From the NCBI GenBank assembly GCA_964586235.1, contig CAZPIO010000017.1:1-64000 (forward strand): a stretch of DNA of 64,000 bases, read 5' to 3'. The notes beneath the pieces were generated by a model. The model did no database searches. It saw nothing but the letters and a program-made list of their open reading frames with translations, and had not been told where the DNA came from. Source of the DNA: JAUCQB01 sp964586235. GTDB lineage: Bacteria; Planctomycetota; Phycisphaerae; UBA1845; PWPN01. Shown here piece after piece: positions 26,043 through 35,168 of the stretch. Position 1 is the stretch's first letter; every line of letters begins with the position of its first letter. The position numbers and the translations under genes were made by a program.

Positions 26043-26852
26043 ATGGGCCTAAAACTGGCGGTGAGCGGAAAAGGCGGCGTGGGCAAGTCGACCTTGGCGG
26101 CGATGTTCGCGCACTTGGCGGTTGCCGATGGGCAGCGGGTGCTGGCGATTGACGCCGACCCGGATGCGAATCTCGCGGCGGCGCTGGGGATGCCGGCTGA
26201 GCAGCGGCGGCAGATTGTTCCGCTGGCGCAACGGCGGGCGCTGATCGAGGCCCGAACGGGTGCGAAGGTGCGACAGTACGGGCAGATGTTCAAGCTAAAC
26301 CCGGAGGTCGCGGACATCGCCGAGCAGGAATCCGCGGAATATCGGGGCATCCACCTGCTCGTTCTCGGGGCGATCGAGGCCGGCGGTTCCGGCTGTGCGT
26401 GCCCGGAGAGCGTTCTGATCCGGTCGCTGCTCGTGGATGTGGTGCTGCGCAAGGACGACTGCGTCATCCTGGATATGGAGGCCGGTCTCGAGCATTTGGG
26501 CCGGGCGACGGCCCAGGGCGTGGACCTGATGGTGGTCGTGGTCGAGCCGGGGCAACGGGCAATCGAGACGGCCGCTGCGGTCCGGAGGATGGCCGGCCAG
26601 ATCGGCGTCCGGCGCTATGCTGTAGTCGGCAACAAGGTGGCCGGGGATGCCGATCGGCGGTTCATCGAGGAAAACGTGCCCTCAGAAGAGTATCTCGGCA
26701 GCCTGCCGCTGAGCGAGACGATCCGGCGAGCGGATCGCGACGGGGTGCCGCTGATTGATGTCGCCGAGCCGCAGTTGAGAGAGACGTTCAGGGAGTTGTG
26801 GGAGAAAGTGAAAGAACGCGTGGAGGAAACCCGAATGACGAAATCCGAATGA
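26043..26852 (+). CDS. cooC: CooC-like nickel-insertion ATPase
   Basis: This MinD/SIMIBI-class P-loop ATPase has the deviant Walker A motif GKGGVGKST and a switch region IDADPDANL. It also has the CxC metal site (SGCACPE) that distinguishes CooC/AcsF proteins from MinD. CooC uses ATP to load nickel into the C-cluster of carbon monoxide dehydrogenase, and AcsF serves acetyl-CoA synthase; both target enzymes are encoded in this cluster. The last residues, TRMTKSE, and the stop codon are read from the following ATGACGAA repeat, so the C-terminus has been replaced or extended by repeat DNA. The second paralogue at 28319 ends in the same way. Confidence 0.88.
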   Translation: MGLKLAVSGKGGVGKSTLAAMFAHLAVADGQRVLAIDADPDANLAAALGMPAEQRRQIVPLAQRRALIEARTGAKVRQYGQMFKLNPEVADIAEQESAEYRGIHLLVLGAIEAGGSGCACPESVLIRSLLVDVVLRKDDCVILDMEAGLEHLGRATAQGVDLMVVVVEPGQRAIETAAAVRRMAGQIGVRRYAVVGNKVAGDADRRFIEENVPSEEYLGSLPLSETIRRADRDGVPLIDVAEPQLRETFRELWEKVKERVEETRMTKSE

Positions 26853-26985
26853 TGAATGAAACCAGAAATCCGAAGGACGAAACACGAGCCGATCGTCCGT
26901 TCGTCCTTCGAGTCCCACTATTCCTTCGACATTCGGGCTTCGTCATTCCTTCGTCATTCGGATTTCGTCATTCGTCATTTGCTTT
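26829..26985. repeat. ATGACGAA inverted array (copy 3)
   Basis: The forward half starts inside the 3' end of cooC and supplies its last codons. The reverse half (TTCGGGCTTCGTCATTCC and following) stops immediately before the TGAGGAG ribosome binding site of the next gene. Confidence 0.85.
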
Positions 26986-26998
26986 GAGGAGAACCACG

Positions 26999-28066
26999 AT
27001 GCAGGTACAACCCAAGTGCATGGCCACGGCGATCGGTTCGCTGCCCCATCCGTCGGCAGAGCAGGCCCTGGATGTGATTTTCGCTGCGATGCCGGAGGCC
27101 CCGATCTGGCCGCAACTGCCCAAGCTCGGCCTGCGCGAGCAGATGGAAATCCAATACTCCGAGGGGTTCCCGCGGATCGTGATCGACGAGGCGAAGGCCC
27201 GGATGTACGTCGACACGTCCGGCGACTACTCGGAGGACCTGGCGAGATTCTACGAGGGCTACATGCAGGCCGACGAGACCGGCGACTGCTCGGCGGCGGC
27301 GATTTCGCCGGCCTTCTCGGCGGGGATTCCGGCGCTGGAGCGCAGGCTGCAATCGCTCGGCCGCAAGCTGCCGTTTGTCAAGTGCCAGACCACAGGTCCG
27401 ATCTCGTTCGCGCTGACCATCGTGGACGAGAACAAGCGGGCGATCTACTACAACGAGGAATTCGTGGACACGGTGGTCAAGGGGCTGGGGATGAAGTGCT
27501 GCTGGCAGATCCAGAAGTTCAAGCCCTACGCCGAGGGGATTATCTGCTTCATCGACGAGCCGATCCTGTCGGCGTTCGGCAGCTCGACGTACGTGTCGGT
27601 GCAGCGGGAAGACGTGGTCGCGAAAATCAATGAAGTCGTCGAGGCCGTTCACCGCGAAGGGGCCCTGGCGGGGGTGCATTGCTGCGGCAACACCGACTGG
27701 TCGCTGGTGGTCGATGCCGGTGTGGACATCGTGAACTTCGATGCGTTCCAGTACGGCGAGACGGTGGCCCTGTATCCCGAGCATATGAAGCGACAGCTCG
27801 TTGAACGAGGCAACGCGCTGGCATGGGGGATCGTGCCGACCAGCGTTGCGATCCGGAATGAATCGGCCGCCAGCCTGGTCGAGCGGTTTGAGAAGGTCAC
27901 GGACCACCTGGCGAAGCAGGCGGGCATCGACAAGCAGACGATTGTCAAGCAGGCGTTCATCACGCCGTCGTGCGGGACCGGCTCGATGAGCATTGAGGAC
28001 GCCGAGCGCGTGTTCAAGCTGCTGGGGGAGACAAGTGCGGCGCTGAGGGAGAAGTACAAGCTCTGA
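26999..28066 (+). CDS. MetE/UroD-superfamily methyltransferase-like protein
   Basis: The 355-residue barrel belongs to the MetE C-terminal/uroporphyrinogen-decarboxylase superfamily. It opens with TAIGSLPHPS and has a zinc-type HCCGNTDW motif and a late SCGTGSMS that could supply the third ligand. It is too short for a full MetE (about 750 residues) and lacks the N-terminal duplication. Related proteins catalyse methyl transfer with corrinoid proteins (MtbA/MtsA/CmuA type). Its place between two cooC genes suggests a role in methyl transfer to the corrinoid iron-sulfur protein. TGAGGAG lies eight bases before ATG 26999. Confidence 0.8.
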   Translation: MQVQPKCMATAIGSLPHPSAEQALDVIFAAMPEAPIWPQLPKLGLREQMEIQYSEGFPRIVIDEAKARMYVDTSGDYSEDLARFYEGYMQADETGDCSAAAISPAFSAGIPALERRLQSLGRKLPFVKCQTTGPISFALTIVDENKRAIYYNEEFVDTVVKGLGMKCCWQIQKFKPYAEGIICFIDEPILSAFGSSTYVSVQREDVVAKINEVVEAVHREGALAGVHCCGNTDWSLVVDAGVDIVNFDAFQYGETVALYPEHMKRQLVERGNALAWGIVPTSVAIRNESAASLVERFEKVTDHLAKQAGIDKQTIVKQAFITPSCGTGSMSIEDAERVFKLLGETSAALREKYKL

Positions 28067-28310
28067 GAATGACCAATGACGAAGCCCCAATGACCAATGA
28101 ATGACGAATGACGAAACCAGAATGACGAAAGAAGCCCGAAATCCGAATGACGAAACGAGAAGTCACTTTCCCCCGCGTCGTTCGTCATTCGAGCCTCGTC
28201 ATTCATTCGTCCCGCCACGGCAGGCCTTCGACTCGCCACGGCGAGTCCACGACATTCGGATTTCGTCATTCGGGCTTCCTTGGTCATTGAGATTTGGTCA
28301 TTGGGGTTTC
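28066..28310. repeat. ATGACGAA inverted array (copy 4)
   Basis: This is the longest array. The forward units (AATGACGAATGACGAAACC) start at the stop of the previous gene and the reverse half (TTCGTCATTCGAGC) leads up to the second cooC. It contains two small hairpins, CCCGCCACGGCAGG (28211-28224) and ACTCGCCACGGCGAGT (28231-28246). Confidence 0.85.
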
Positions 28311-28318
28311 ACTGGGTA

Positions 28319-29110
28319 ATGGGCTGGACACTGGCCATCACTGGCAAAGGGGGGGTTGGCAAGACGACGCTGGCCGGGCTGGCGGTGCGCTGGCTGGTTG
28401 AGCATGGCCGTGGGCCGGTGCTGGCAGTGGATGCCGATCCGAACAGTTCGCTGGATGCCCTGCTCGGCGTACGCGTGGTGTCGCCGGTCGGCACCCTCCG
28501 AGAGGAAGTCAAGCAGCTTGCGCAGGCCACCGACCCTTCGGCAGGGGGGATGGGCAAGCAGAAGCTGCTGGAGATGAAGATTCAGCAGAGCCTGGTGGAG
28601 GCGGACAACTTCGATGTGCTGGCTATGGGGCGCCCGGAAGGGCCGGGCTGCTACTGCTACGCGAACAACGTGCTCGGTGCGGCGATTCGGCGGCTGACGG
28701 ACAGCTACCCTTCGGTCGTCATCGACAACGAGGCCGGGCTCGAGAACCTGAGCCGACGGCTGGTGCAGCGGGCGGACTGGGTGGTGTTTGTGTCGGATCC
28801 ATCGGCACGGGGGCTGACCACCGCCCGACGGCTGTACGATCTGGCGGTCGAGATGAAAGTGGCCACGGGTGGGCTGGGGCTGGTCGTAAACCGTGTCCGC
28901 GACGAGGTTTGTCTTGAACGGGCCCGGCGGATTTTCGATAATACACCGGTGGTCGTCCTCGGCAGCCTGCCGGAGGATGCGGAACTGGCTGCCCGGGATG
29001 CCGAAGGGGCTCCGATCTGGACGCTGTCGGGGGGGAACCCCCTGTTGAAGGCGGCCGAGGGCGTCCTGGAGCGGCTTTGCAGAGAAATCCGAATGACGAA
29101 ATCAGAATGA
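28319..29110 (+). CDS. cooC: Second CooC-like nickel-insertion ATPase
   Basis: This paralogue of the protein at 26043 has Walker A GKGGVGKTT, VDADPNSSLD and the CxC site in GCYCYANN. The metal-site context is closer to classic CooC (PEGPGCYCY), so this copy may serve CooS directly while the other serves AcsB; that assignment is an inference. ATG 28319 is the start that gives the normal N-terminus (MGWTLAITGKGG), but it has no clear ribosome binding site because the repeat array runs up to it. The protein ends in REIRMTKSE, again encoded by the next repeat array. The CooS gene follows after 99 bases. Confidence 0.88.
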   Translation: MGWTLAITGKGGVGKTTLAGLAVRWLVEHGRGPVLAVDADPNSSLDALLGVRVVSPVGTLREEVKQLAQATDPSAGGMGKQKLLEMKIQQSLVEADNFDVLAMGRPEGPGCYCYANNVLGAAIRRLTDSYPSVVIDNEAGLENLSRRLVQRADWVVFVSDPSARGLTTARRLYDLAVEMKVATGGLGLVVNRVRDEVCLERARRIFDNTPVVVLGSLPEDAELAARDAEGAPIWTLSGGNPLLKAAEGVLERLCREIRMTKSE

Positions 29111-29200
29111 CGAATGAAGTCCGAAAGCCAAATGACGAAGAGAGACATCGTCCAGCCCTGCATGGCTGATCATTCGGGCTTCGACATTCGTCATTCCGCA
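29088..29200. repeat. ATGACGAA inverted array (copy 5)
   Basis: The forward half overlaps the end of the second cooC and provides its final codons. A short reverse half (CATTCGGGCTTCGACATTCG) ends immediately before the GGAGGA ribosome binding site of cooS. Confidence 0.8.
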
Positions 29201-29209
29201 GGAGGACTG

Positions 29210-31174
29210 ATGCCCCCAACGCGTGCCCCTCAGGACAAAGCGATCGACCCCGCGAGCGTGGCGATGCTTGAGAAGGCCGCCGCTGACGGTGCGCTGGATG
29301 CCTTCGCGCGCGCCGACGCCCAGGGCAAGAGCTGCACGTTCGGCACCGATGGCGTCTGCTGCCGCCTGTGCCACATGGGCCCTTGCCGGATCATGTCCAA
29401 GTCGCCGCTGGGCGTGTGCGGAGCCAATGCCGACACGATCGCGGCCCGCAACCTGCTGCGCGAAGTGGCGGCCGGCGCGGCGGCACATAGCGACCACGGC
29501 CGCAGCCTGGTCTTGCTGCTCAAAGCCGTTGCCGAGGACCGCGGCGGGGACTACCAGGTCAAAGACGAGTACCGGTTGCGGACCGCAGCCCTTGAGTGGG
29601 GCCTGGATATCTCTGGCGGCGAGGGCCGAGGTCCTTTGACGCCGCACGAGATCGCTGCCCGTCTCGCCGAGGTATTCCTCGGCGAGTTCTCGCTTCAGGA
29701 AGGCAAGCTCAAGACGCTATCGCTCGCGCCGGCCCCACGGCAGGCTGTCTGGGACCGGCTCGGGCTTTCGCCACGGGGGGTCGACCCGTCGATTGTCCAG
29801 GCCATGCATCGCACGCACATGGGCGTCGACCACGACTACCGCAACCTGGTGCACGGGGCACTGAGCACCGCGCTGGCCGACGGCTGGGGCGGTTCGATGA
29901 TCGCCACCACGGTCAGCGACATTCTGTTCGGCACGCCGGAGCCGGTTCGCGGCTGTGCGAACCTGGGGGTGCTCGAAGAACGCAAAGTGAACGTACTGGT
30001 ACATGGGCACGAGCCGGCGCTGACCGAGATTCTTGTTGTTGCGACGCGCGACCCGGAGATCGTCGCCGAAGCCAAAGCCGTCGGGGCCGAAGGCGTCAAC
30101 CTGGCGGGGATCTGCTGCACGGCCAACGAAGTGCTCATGCGGCACGGCGTGCCGGTGGCGGGCAACTTCCTGCAGCAGGAACTGGCGATCGTGACCGGTG
30201 CGGTGGAGCTGATGATCACCGATGTGCAGTGCTGTATGGCGTCGCTGCCGTCGGTGGCGGGCTGCTACCACACGAAAATCGTGACCACGAATCCGATCGC
30301 CAAGAACCTTGGTGCCGAGCACGTCGAGTTCGACGAGCACAGCGCTCTGGCCTGCGCGAAGGACATCCTGCGGAAGGCGATTGCCAACTTCGCGAATCGC
30401 GACCCGCGCAAGGTGGCGATCCCGGACGCGAAGCATCCGCTGGTGGCGGGCTTCAGCAACGAGACGATCTTCAGCATGCTCGGCGGGACGTTCCGGCGGA
30501 GCTTCCGGCCGTTGAACGACGCGATCATCACCGGCCGCATCCGCGGGATCGCCGGAATTGTCGGCTGCACGAATGCCCGCGGGCGCGTCGACGATTACAT
30601 CGTCTGCCTGACGCGCGAACTCATCAAACGGAACATCCTGGTATTGCAGACCGGCTGTGCGGCCGTTGCGTGCGGCAAGCAGGGGCTGTTGACGCCGGAA
30701 GCGGCGCTGGAGCTGGCCGGCCCGAGCCTGCGGGAGGTGTGCGAGGCGGTGGGCATCCCGCCGGTGCTGCACATGGGCTCGTGCGTGGACAACTCGCGGA
30801 TTCTGATGGCGGCGACGTACGTGGTGCAGGAGGGCGGGCTGGGCAACGATCTGTCGCAACTGCCCGCGATTGGGGCGGCCCCGGAGTGGATGAGCGAGAA
30901 GGCCGTCGCGATCGCCCACTACTTCGTCGCGTCGGGGATCGACGTTGTGCTCGGCCGGCCGTTCCATACGCTGGGATCCGAGGCCCTGACGCAGTACCTG
31001 TGCGAGGGACTGCAGGAGGTCGTTGGCGCGCGGTTCCACTATATCAGCGACGTTGACCAGGCTGTCGAGACGATCTGCGCTCACATCGAACGGAAGCGGG
31101 ATGCGCTGGGGATCAACCGGAAGGCGGAACGGAAGCTGTATGACATGAAGGATAGGAGAGAGCTGAAGGTGTAA
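29210..31174 (+). CDS. cooS: Anaerobic carbon monoxide dehydrogenase catalytic subunit
   Basis: CooS interconverts CO and CO2 at a Ni-Fe-S C-cluster and supplies CO to acetyl-CoA synthase. The N-terminal cysteine cluster for the B and D clusters is present (CCRLCHMGPCRI, GVCGAN). C-cluster ligand contexts follow in order: the His in VHGHEPALTE, AGICCTANE, TDVQCCMAS, GIVGCTNAR, QTGCAAVACG and HMGSCVDN. At 654 residues it has the usual bacterial length and is bacterial CooS/AcsA type, not archaeal CdhA. ATG 29210 is supported by GGAGGA four bases upstream; the in-frame extension before it is repeat DNA. The acetyl-CoA synthase gene lies immediately downstream. Confidence 0.96.
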   Translation: MPPTRAPQDKAIDPASVAMLEKAAADGALDAFARADAQGKSCTFGTDGVCCRLCHMGPCRIMSKSPLGVCGANADTIAARNLLREVAAGAAAHSDHGRSLVLLLKAVAEDRGGDYQVKDEYRLRTAALEWGLDISGGEGRGPLTPHEIAARLAEVFLGEFSLQEGKLKTLSLAPAPRQAVWDRLGLSPRGVDPSIVQAMHRTHMGVDHDYRNLVHGALSTALADGWGGSMIATTVSDILFGTPEPVRGCANLGVLEERKVNVLVHGHEPALTEILVVATRDPEIVAEAKAVGAEGVNLAGICCTANEVLMRHGVPVAGNFLQQELAIVTGAVELMITDVQCCMASLPSVAGCYHTKIVTTNPIAKNLGAEHVEFDEHSALACAKDILRKAIANFANRDPRKVAIPDAKHPLVAGFSNETIFSMLGGTFRRSFRPLNDAIITGRIRGIAGIVGCTNARGRVDDYIVCLTRELIKRNILVLQTGCAAVACGKQGLLTPEAALELAGPSLREVCEAVGIPPVLHMGSCVDNSRILMAATYVVQEGGLGNDLSQLPAIGAAPEWMSEKAVAIAHYFVASGIDVVLGRPFHTLGSEALTQYLCEGLQEVVGARFHYISDVDQAVETICAHIERKRDALGINRKAERKLYDMKDRRELKV

Positions 31175-31325
31175 TGACGAATGACGAAATCCGAATGACG
31201 AAAGAAGCCCGAAACCAGAATGACGAAGTCCGGACAGCCGAGCCACTGGTGGCGCCGCCATTCGTCATTTGGGCATTCGTCATTCGTCATTCTTTCGTCA
31301 TTCTGGTTTCGTCATTCGGGTTTCC
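31172..31325. repeat. ATGACGAA inverted array (copy 6)
   Basis: It starts on the TAA stop of cooS (TAATGACGAATGACGAAA). A centre of about 40 bases follows, then the reverse half (CATTCGTCATTCGTCATTC), which ends about 15 bases before the acsB-acsD start. Confidence 0.88.
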
Positions 31326-31339
31326 ACGGAGAGCAGCGG

Positions 31340-34300
31340 ATGTCTAAGGCGATCTGTACTGACGCCATCATCGGGGCGAAGGAAACCGTCGCGCGGGCCC
31401 GTAGAATGCTGGCGGATGCAATCGCGGCCAAGGGCGGTGACTGCCCGGTCGGCTTCCCGGGAACGGCCTATTACCTGCCCGTCATCTACTCAATGACCGG
31501 CGAGAAGGTGGCGAAGCTCGCCGATCTGCTGCCGATACTCGACCGCTGCGATCAGCTCCTGCCCGATCCGCCGTTGGAGGAGGTGTGGCTGCCGTACCTC
31601 GGCGATGCTCTCGACGCCGGCATGGCCACGCTCTTTGCGTTCGAGACTATCGAGGCATGCAAGACAGTCATCGGCCCGCATCCGGTGCAGGATATCTGGC
31701 TGGGAGCGGCCAACGACGTGATCATGCGCGAGCGAGGCATCGAGTTCGTGGACGGCACGGCCCCCGGCTTCGCCGCCGTGGTCGGGGCCGCACCCGATAA
31801 CGCAACGGCCGTCAAAATCGCCACTCAGCTCCAGGAAAAGAACCTCTACGTCTTCATGGCCGGCGGAGTGAACGGCACGACATTTGCCGAGCAGCTTCAC
31901 GCCGAGGGCGTCCAGCTTGGCTGGGAGACGCGGCTGGTGCCGTACGGGCGGGATGTGTCAGCCGCGATCTACGCCCTGGGTTTTGCCAGTCGCGCGGCTC
32001 TGTCCTTCGGTGGTGTGGCTCCGGGCGACTTTGTCCGTAACTTGCGATACAACAAGAATCGCATCTTCGCCTTCGTGCTGGCCCTCGGCGAGGTGGACCG
32101 CGAGAAGTACGCCGCCGCCGCCGGGGCGATCAACTACGGTTTCCCGACCATCGCCGACACCGATATCCCGCAGATTCTCCCCACCGGCGTCTGCACCTAT
32201 GAGCACGTGGTCAGCAACGTGCCGCACGATGCAATCGTGGACCGGGCGCTGGAAGTGCGAGGCTGCAAGGTCAGGGTGGCGAAGGTGCCGATCCCGGTGC
32301 CGTACGGGCCGGCGTTTGAGGGTGAGCGGATCCGGGCTAACGACGCCCACGTCGAGTTCGGCGGTAATCGCAGCACGGCGTTCGAGTTTGTGACCATGGC
32401 GGAGATGGACCAGATCGCGGATGGACAGATCGACCTCATCGGGCCGGATATCGACGAAGAAGACACGGAGACACGGAGGGAAGAGGACACGGGGACGCGG
32501 GGACACGGGGACGCGGAGAAAGACACGAGTCCCGCGTCGCCGCGTCCCCCCGTCTCCGCTTCTCCGCGTCCTTCTTCCGGCCCCCGGGTCATGCCGCTGG
32601 CCATCTGGGTCGAGGTTGCCGGGCGGAAGATGCAGCCCGACTTCGAGCCGATCCTCGAGCGGCAGATCCACCACCTGCTCAACGGCGCGGAAGGCATCTG
32701 GCACATGGGCCAGCGCGACATCGTGTGGACGCGGGTGAGCAAGAAGGCCTTCGCCAAGGGCCTGCGCCTGCGCCACTATGGAGAGGTCCTGCACGCACAG
32801 TTGCTCGACAAGTACCCGGCGATCGTGGACAAGGTGAAAGTCACGTTGATCACCGATCCGGCCGAGGTGCAGCGGCGAGTGGCGATCGCCCGCAAGGTCT
32901 ATGTTGAGCGGAACAAGCGGCTGGCGTCGATGACTGATGAATCGGTCGACACGTTCTACAGTTGCCTGCTGTGCCAGTCGTTTGCCCCGAACCACGTTTG
33001 CGTGATCACGCCGGAGCGGCTCGGCCTGTGTGGGGCGTACAACTGGCTGGACGGCAAGGCGGCGTATGAAATCGACGAGACGGGGCCGAACCAGCCAGTC
33101 GCCAAGGGCCATTGCCTCGACGCCGTGCAAGGCATCTGGGAAGGTGTCAACGGGTGTGTGCTCAAGAATTCGCACGGCACAGTATCCAACGTTGCGATGT
33201 ACAGTATGATGCACTCACCGATGACCTCGTGTGGCTGCTTCGAGGCTATCGTCGCGTATGTGCCCGAGTGCAACGGCGTGATGATCGTCAACCGCGAGTT
33301 CACCGGCGAGACGCCCGTCGGCATGCCCTTCAGCACGCTGGCCGGGTCCGTCGGCGGCGGGCAGCAGACGCCGGGCTTCATGGGTATCGGCAAGGCGTTC
33401 ATCACCAGTCGGAAATTCCTGTCGGCGGACGGCGGCCTGCCGCGCGTGGTGTGGATGCCGGCGGAATTGAAGAAGATCATTGGGGAGGACCTGGCGGCAC
33501 GGGCGGCGGAACTGGGTATGCCGGCGCTGATGGACCAGATCACCGACGAATCGATTGCCACGGAAGCTCACGCGGTGCGGACCCACATGGAGAAGGTCGG
33601 GCATCCGGCACTGAAGATGCCCGAGATGGGGGCAGCGAAAGAAGACGCGGGGACACGGAGACACGGAGACACGGGGAAAGATGAATCCCCGCATCCTCAC
33701 CTTGCCCCATCTCCGCGTCCTCTTGCGGCAGACGTTCCAACTCCTCCGGCTCCGGCTACGCCTGCGGTGCCGGCCGTGCTCGATCCTGCGGTGATGTCTG
33801 CCCTGAAAGCCGAGCTCAAGGCCGAGATCATGCGCGAGGTAGTCGGGGATATCATCGGGATTCTGCGGGAACGGTTCCCAGGCCTTCCGTGGCCAGACGG
33901 AGCGGAACTGGGCGGCCTGGGAATAGCGGACACAGAGATGCCCGCCACGGCGGGTAAACTCCAACGCGGAGTTGTGGACAAAGCAGAGTTGCCTCGTGCC
34001 GGTGTTACCGCGTCGCCGCGTCCTTACGCCAAGGAGAAACTGGCGAAGGTCACAGCTTTCGAGTTGCCGAGAGAACGGCAGATCGAGACGATCGAACGCG
34101 TTACGCTCGGCGCGATCAAGGAGCAGGGCGGCACTCGCGGCCGGACGGTCACCGTCGGCGGGCAGAACGTGATGCCGTTCCATTTCTTCGAAGGCGCTAT
34201 CCCCTCGCGGCCGGTGCTGGCCCTGGAAGTCTTTGACACCGTGAGCAAGAAGTGCTCGCCGGTGCTGCGCGAGGCGTGGGGTGATCTGCTCGAGCGACCC

Positions 34301-35023
34301 GCCGACATGGCCCGCAAGGCCGTGCAGGAGTACGGCGCCGAGATGATCTCGGTTCGCCTTGAGGGTACGCACCCGGAGAAGGGCGGCAAGAGCCCTGATG
34401 AGGCCCTGGCCCTGGTGCGAGCGGTGCTCGCTTCGGTCGACGTCCCGCTGATCGTCACGGGGCATAATCACCTCGAGACATCGAGCGAGGTGCTCAAGAA
34501 GGTCGCCGCGGGCTGCGCCGGCGAACGGCTGCTGCTGAACTGGGTCGCGAACGAGAACTATCGCACTGTTGCGGGGGCGGCCCTGGCCTACGGTCACTGC
34601 GTTGTCGCCCAGAGCCCGATCGATGTCAACCTGGCCAAGCAGCTCAACATCCTGCTGGCCAACATGGACCTGCCGCGCGACCGTATCGTGATGGACCCGC
34701 TGGCCGGCGCGGTCGGCTACGGTTTGGAATATGTGTACTCCGTGACCGAGCGGATCCGCACGACCGGGCTCGGCGGCGACAAAGCGCTGACTTTCCCGGT
34801 GATCGCCTGCGTCGGGCAGGAGACATGGAAGGTCAAGGAGTCCAGCGCTCCCGAGTCGGCCTTCCCCGCCTGGGGCGACCGTACGCGCCGGGCTGTGCTC
34901 TGGGAGGTGCAGACGGCCGTGCCGTTGATTCTCGCGGGCGCGGATCTGGTCGTGCTCCAGCATCCGGAGTCGCTGGCGGTCGTGCGACGGAATGTGGAAC
35001 GGTTGGTGAGAAATGACCAATGA
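31340..35023 (+). CDS. acsB-acsD: Acetyl-CoA synthase (AcsB) fused to CFeSP small subunit (AcsD)
   Basis: Residues 1 to about 765 are a complete AcsB/CdhC acetyl-CoA synthase. The A-cluster cysteines are C542-x2-C545-x8-C554-x9-C564, then C631 and C633 in SCGCFE. This is the Moorella spacing, shifted by 36 because of an insertion at residues 373-417. Residues from about 900 to 1227 are AcsD/CdhD, the corrinoid iron-sulfur protein small subunit (KVTAFELPRERQ, RGRTVTVGG, LLNWVANENYRTVAGAA). A helical, Pro/Ala-rich linker of about 130 residues joins them. No stop or frameshift was seen at the junction, so one 1,227-residue protein is predicted. Two segments of the linker and the insertion in AcsB are made of hairpin repeats. 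ATG 31340 directly follows GGAGAGCAGCGG. Confidence 0.92.
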   Translation: MSKAICTDAIIGAKETVARARRMLADAIAAKGGDCPVGFPGTAYYLPVIYSMTGEKVAKLADLLPILDRCDQLLPDPPLEEVWLPYLGDALDAGMATLFAFETIEACKTVIGPHPVQDIWLGAANDVIMRERGIEFVDGTAPGFAAVVGAAPDNATAVKIATQLQEKNLYVFMAGGVNGTTFAEQLHAEGVQLGWETRLVPYGRDVSAAIYALGFASRAALSFGGVAPGDFVRNLRYNKNRIFAFVLALGEVDREKYAAAAGAINYGFPTIADTDIPQILPTGVCTYEHVVSNVPHDAIVDRALEVRGCKVRVAKVPIPVPYGPAFEGERIRANDAHVEFGGNRSTAFEFVTMAEMDQIADGQIDLIGPDIDEEDTETRREEDTGTRGHGDAEKDTSPASPRPPVSASPRPSSGPRVMPLAIWVEVAGRKMQPDFEPILERQIHHLLNGAEGIWHMGQRDIVWTRVSKKAFAKGLRLRHYGEVLHAQLLDKYPAIVDKVKVTLITDPAEVQRRVAIARKVYVERNKRLASMTDESVDTFYSCLLCQSFAPNHVCVITPERLGLCGAYNWLDGKAAYEIDETGPNQPVAKGHCLDAVQGIWEGVNGCVLKNSHGTVSNVAMYSMMHSPMTSCGCFEAIVAYVPECNGVMIVNREFTGETPVGMPFSTLAGSVGGGQQTPGFMGIGKAFITSRKFLSADGGLPRVVWMPAELKKIIGEDLAARAAELGMPALMDQITDESIATEAHAVRTHMEKVGHPALKMPEMGAAKEDAGTRRHGDTGKDESPHPHLAPSPRPLAADVPTPPAPATPAVPAVLDPAVMSALKAELKAEIMREVVGDIIGILRERFPGLPWPDGAELGGLGIADTEMPATAGKLQRGVVDKAELPRAGVTASPRPYAKEKLAKVTAFELPRERQIETIERVTLGAIKEQGGTRGRTVTVGGQNVMPFHFFEGAIPSRPVLALEVFDTVSKKCSPVLREAWGDLLERPADMARKAVQEYGAEMISVRLEGTHPEKGGKSPDEALALVRAVLASVDVPLIVTGHNHLETSSEVLKKVAAGCAGERLLLNWVANENYRTVAGAALAYGHCVVAQSPIDVNLAKQLNILLANMDLPRDRIVMDPLAGAVGYGLEYVYSVTERIRTTGLGGDKALTFPVIACVGQETWKVKESSAPESAFPAWGDRTRRAVLWEVQTAVPLILAGADLVVLQHPESLAVVRRNVERLVRNDQ
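32458..32580. repeat. ACACGGAGACGCGG hairpin repeat inside acsB
   Basis: A purine-rich left arm (GACACGGAGACACGGAGG, GACACGGGGACGCGGGG) and a complementary right arm (CGCGTCGCCGCGTCC, CGTCTCCGCTTCTCCGCG) form a long imperfect hairpin. The repeat is read in frame as TETRREEDTGTRGHGD followed by SPRPPVSASPRP and lies inside the acetyl-CoA synthase domain. Confidence 0.8.
33646..33725. repeat. ACACGGAGACGCGG hairpin repeat in the acsB-acsD linker
   Basis: The left arm GACGCGGGGACACGGAGA and right arm CCCCATCTCCGCGTCC encode EDAGTRRHGDTGKD and LAPSPRPL. A detached right-arm copy occurs at 34009-34024 (ACCGCGTCGCCGCGTC). Confidence 0.75.
33941..33954. repeat. CACG-loop mini-hairpin in the acsB-acsD linker
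   Basis: CCCGCCACGGCGGG has arms CCCGC/GCGGG and loop CACG. It is translated as PATAG and is identical to copies at 9341 (intergenic) and 37887 (inside the RACo gene). Confidence 0.75.
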
Positions 35024-35150
35024 CGAAATCCCAATGACCAAGGAAGCCCGAATGTCGAAACCCGAATGACCAGACCTGACGCCGGCACATAATTGGCTTT
35101 CGTCATTGGTCATTCGTCATTGATTGGTCATTGCGGCTTGGTCATTGGGT
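35011..35150. repeat. ATGACGAA inverted array (copy 7)
   Basis: The forward half begins in the last codons of the fused gene (GAAATGACCAATGACGAAA) and the reverse half (TCGTCATTGGTCATTCG) ends about 20 bases before acsC. ATGACCAA variants are mixed with ATGACGAA units. Confidence 0.85.
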
Positions 35151-35168
35151 TCTTGGGGAATTAAGACC

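Noticed and set aside
29717..31261. A 514-residue frame opposite cooS
   Set aside because: It is an antisense shadow; the plus strand encodes all CooS motifs.
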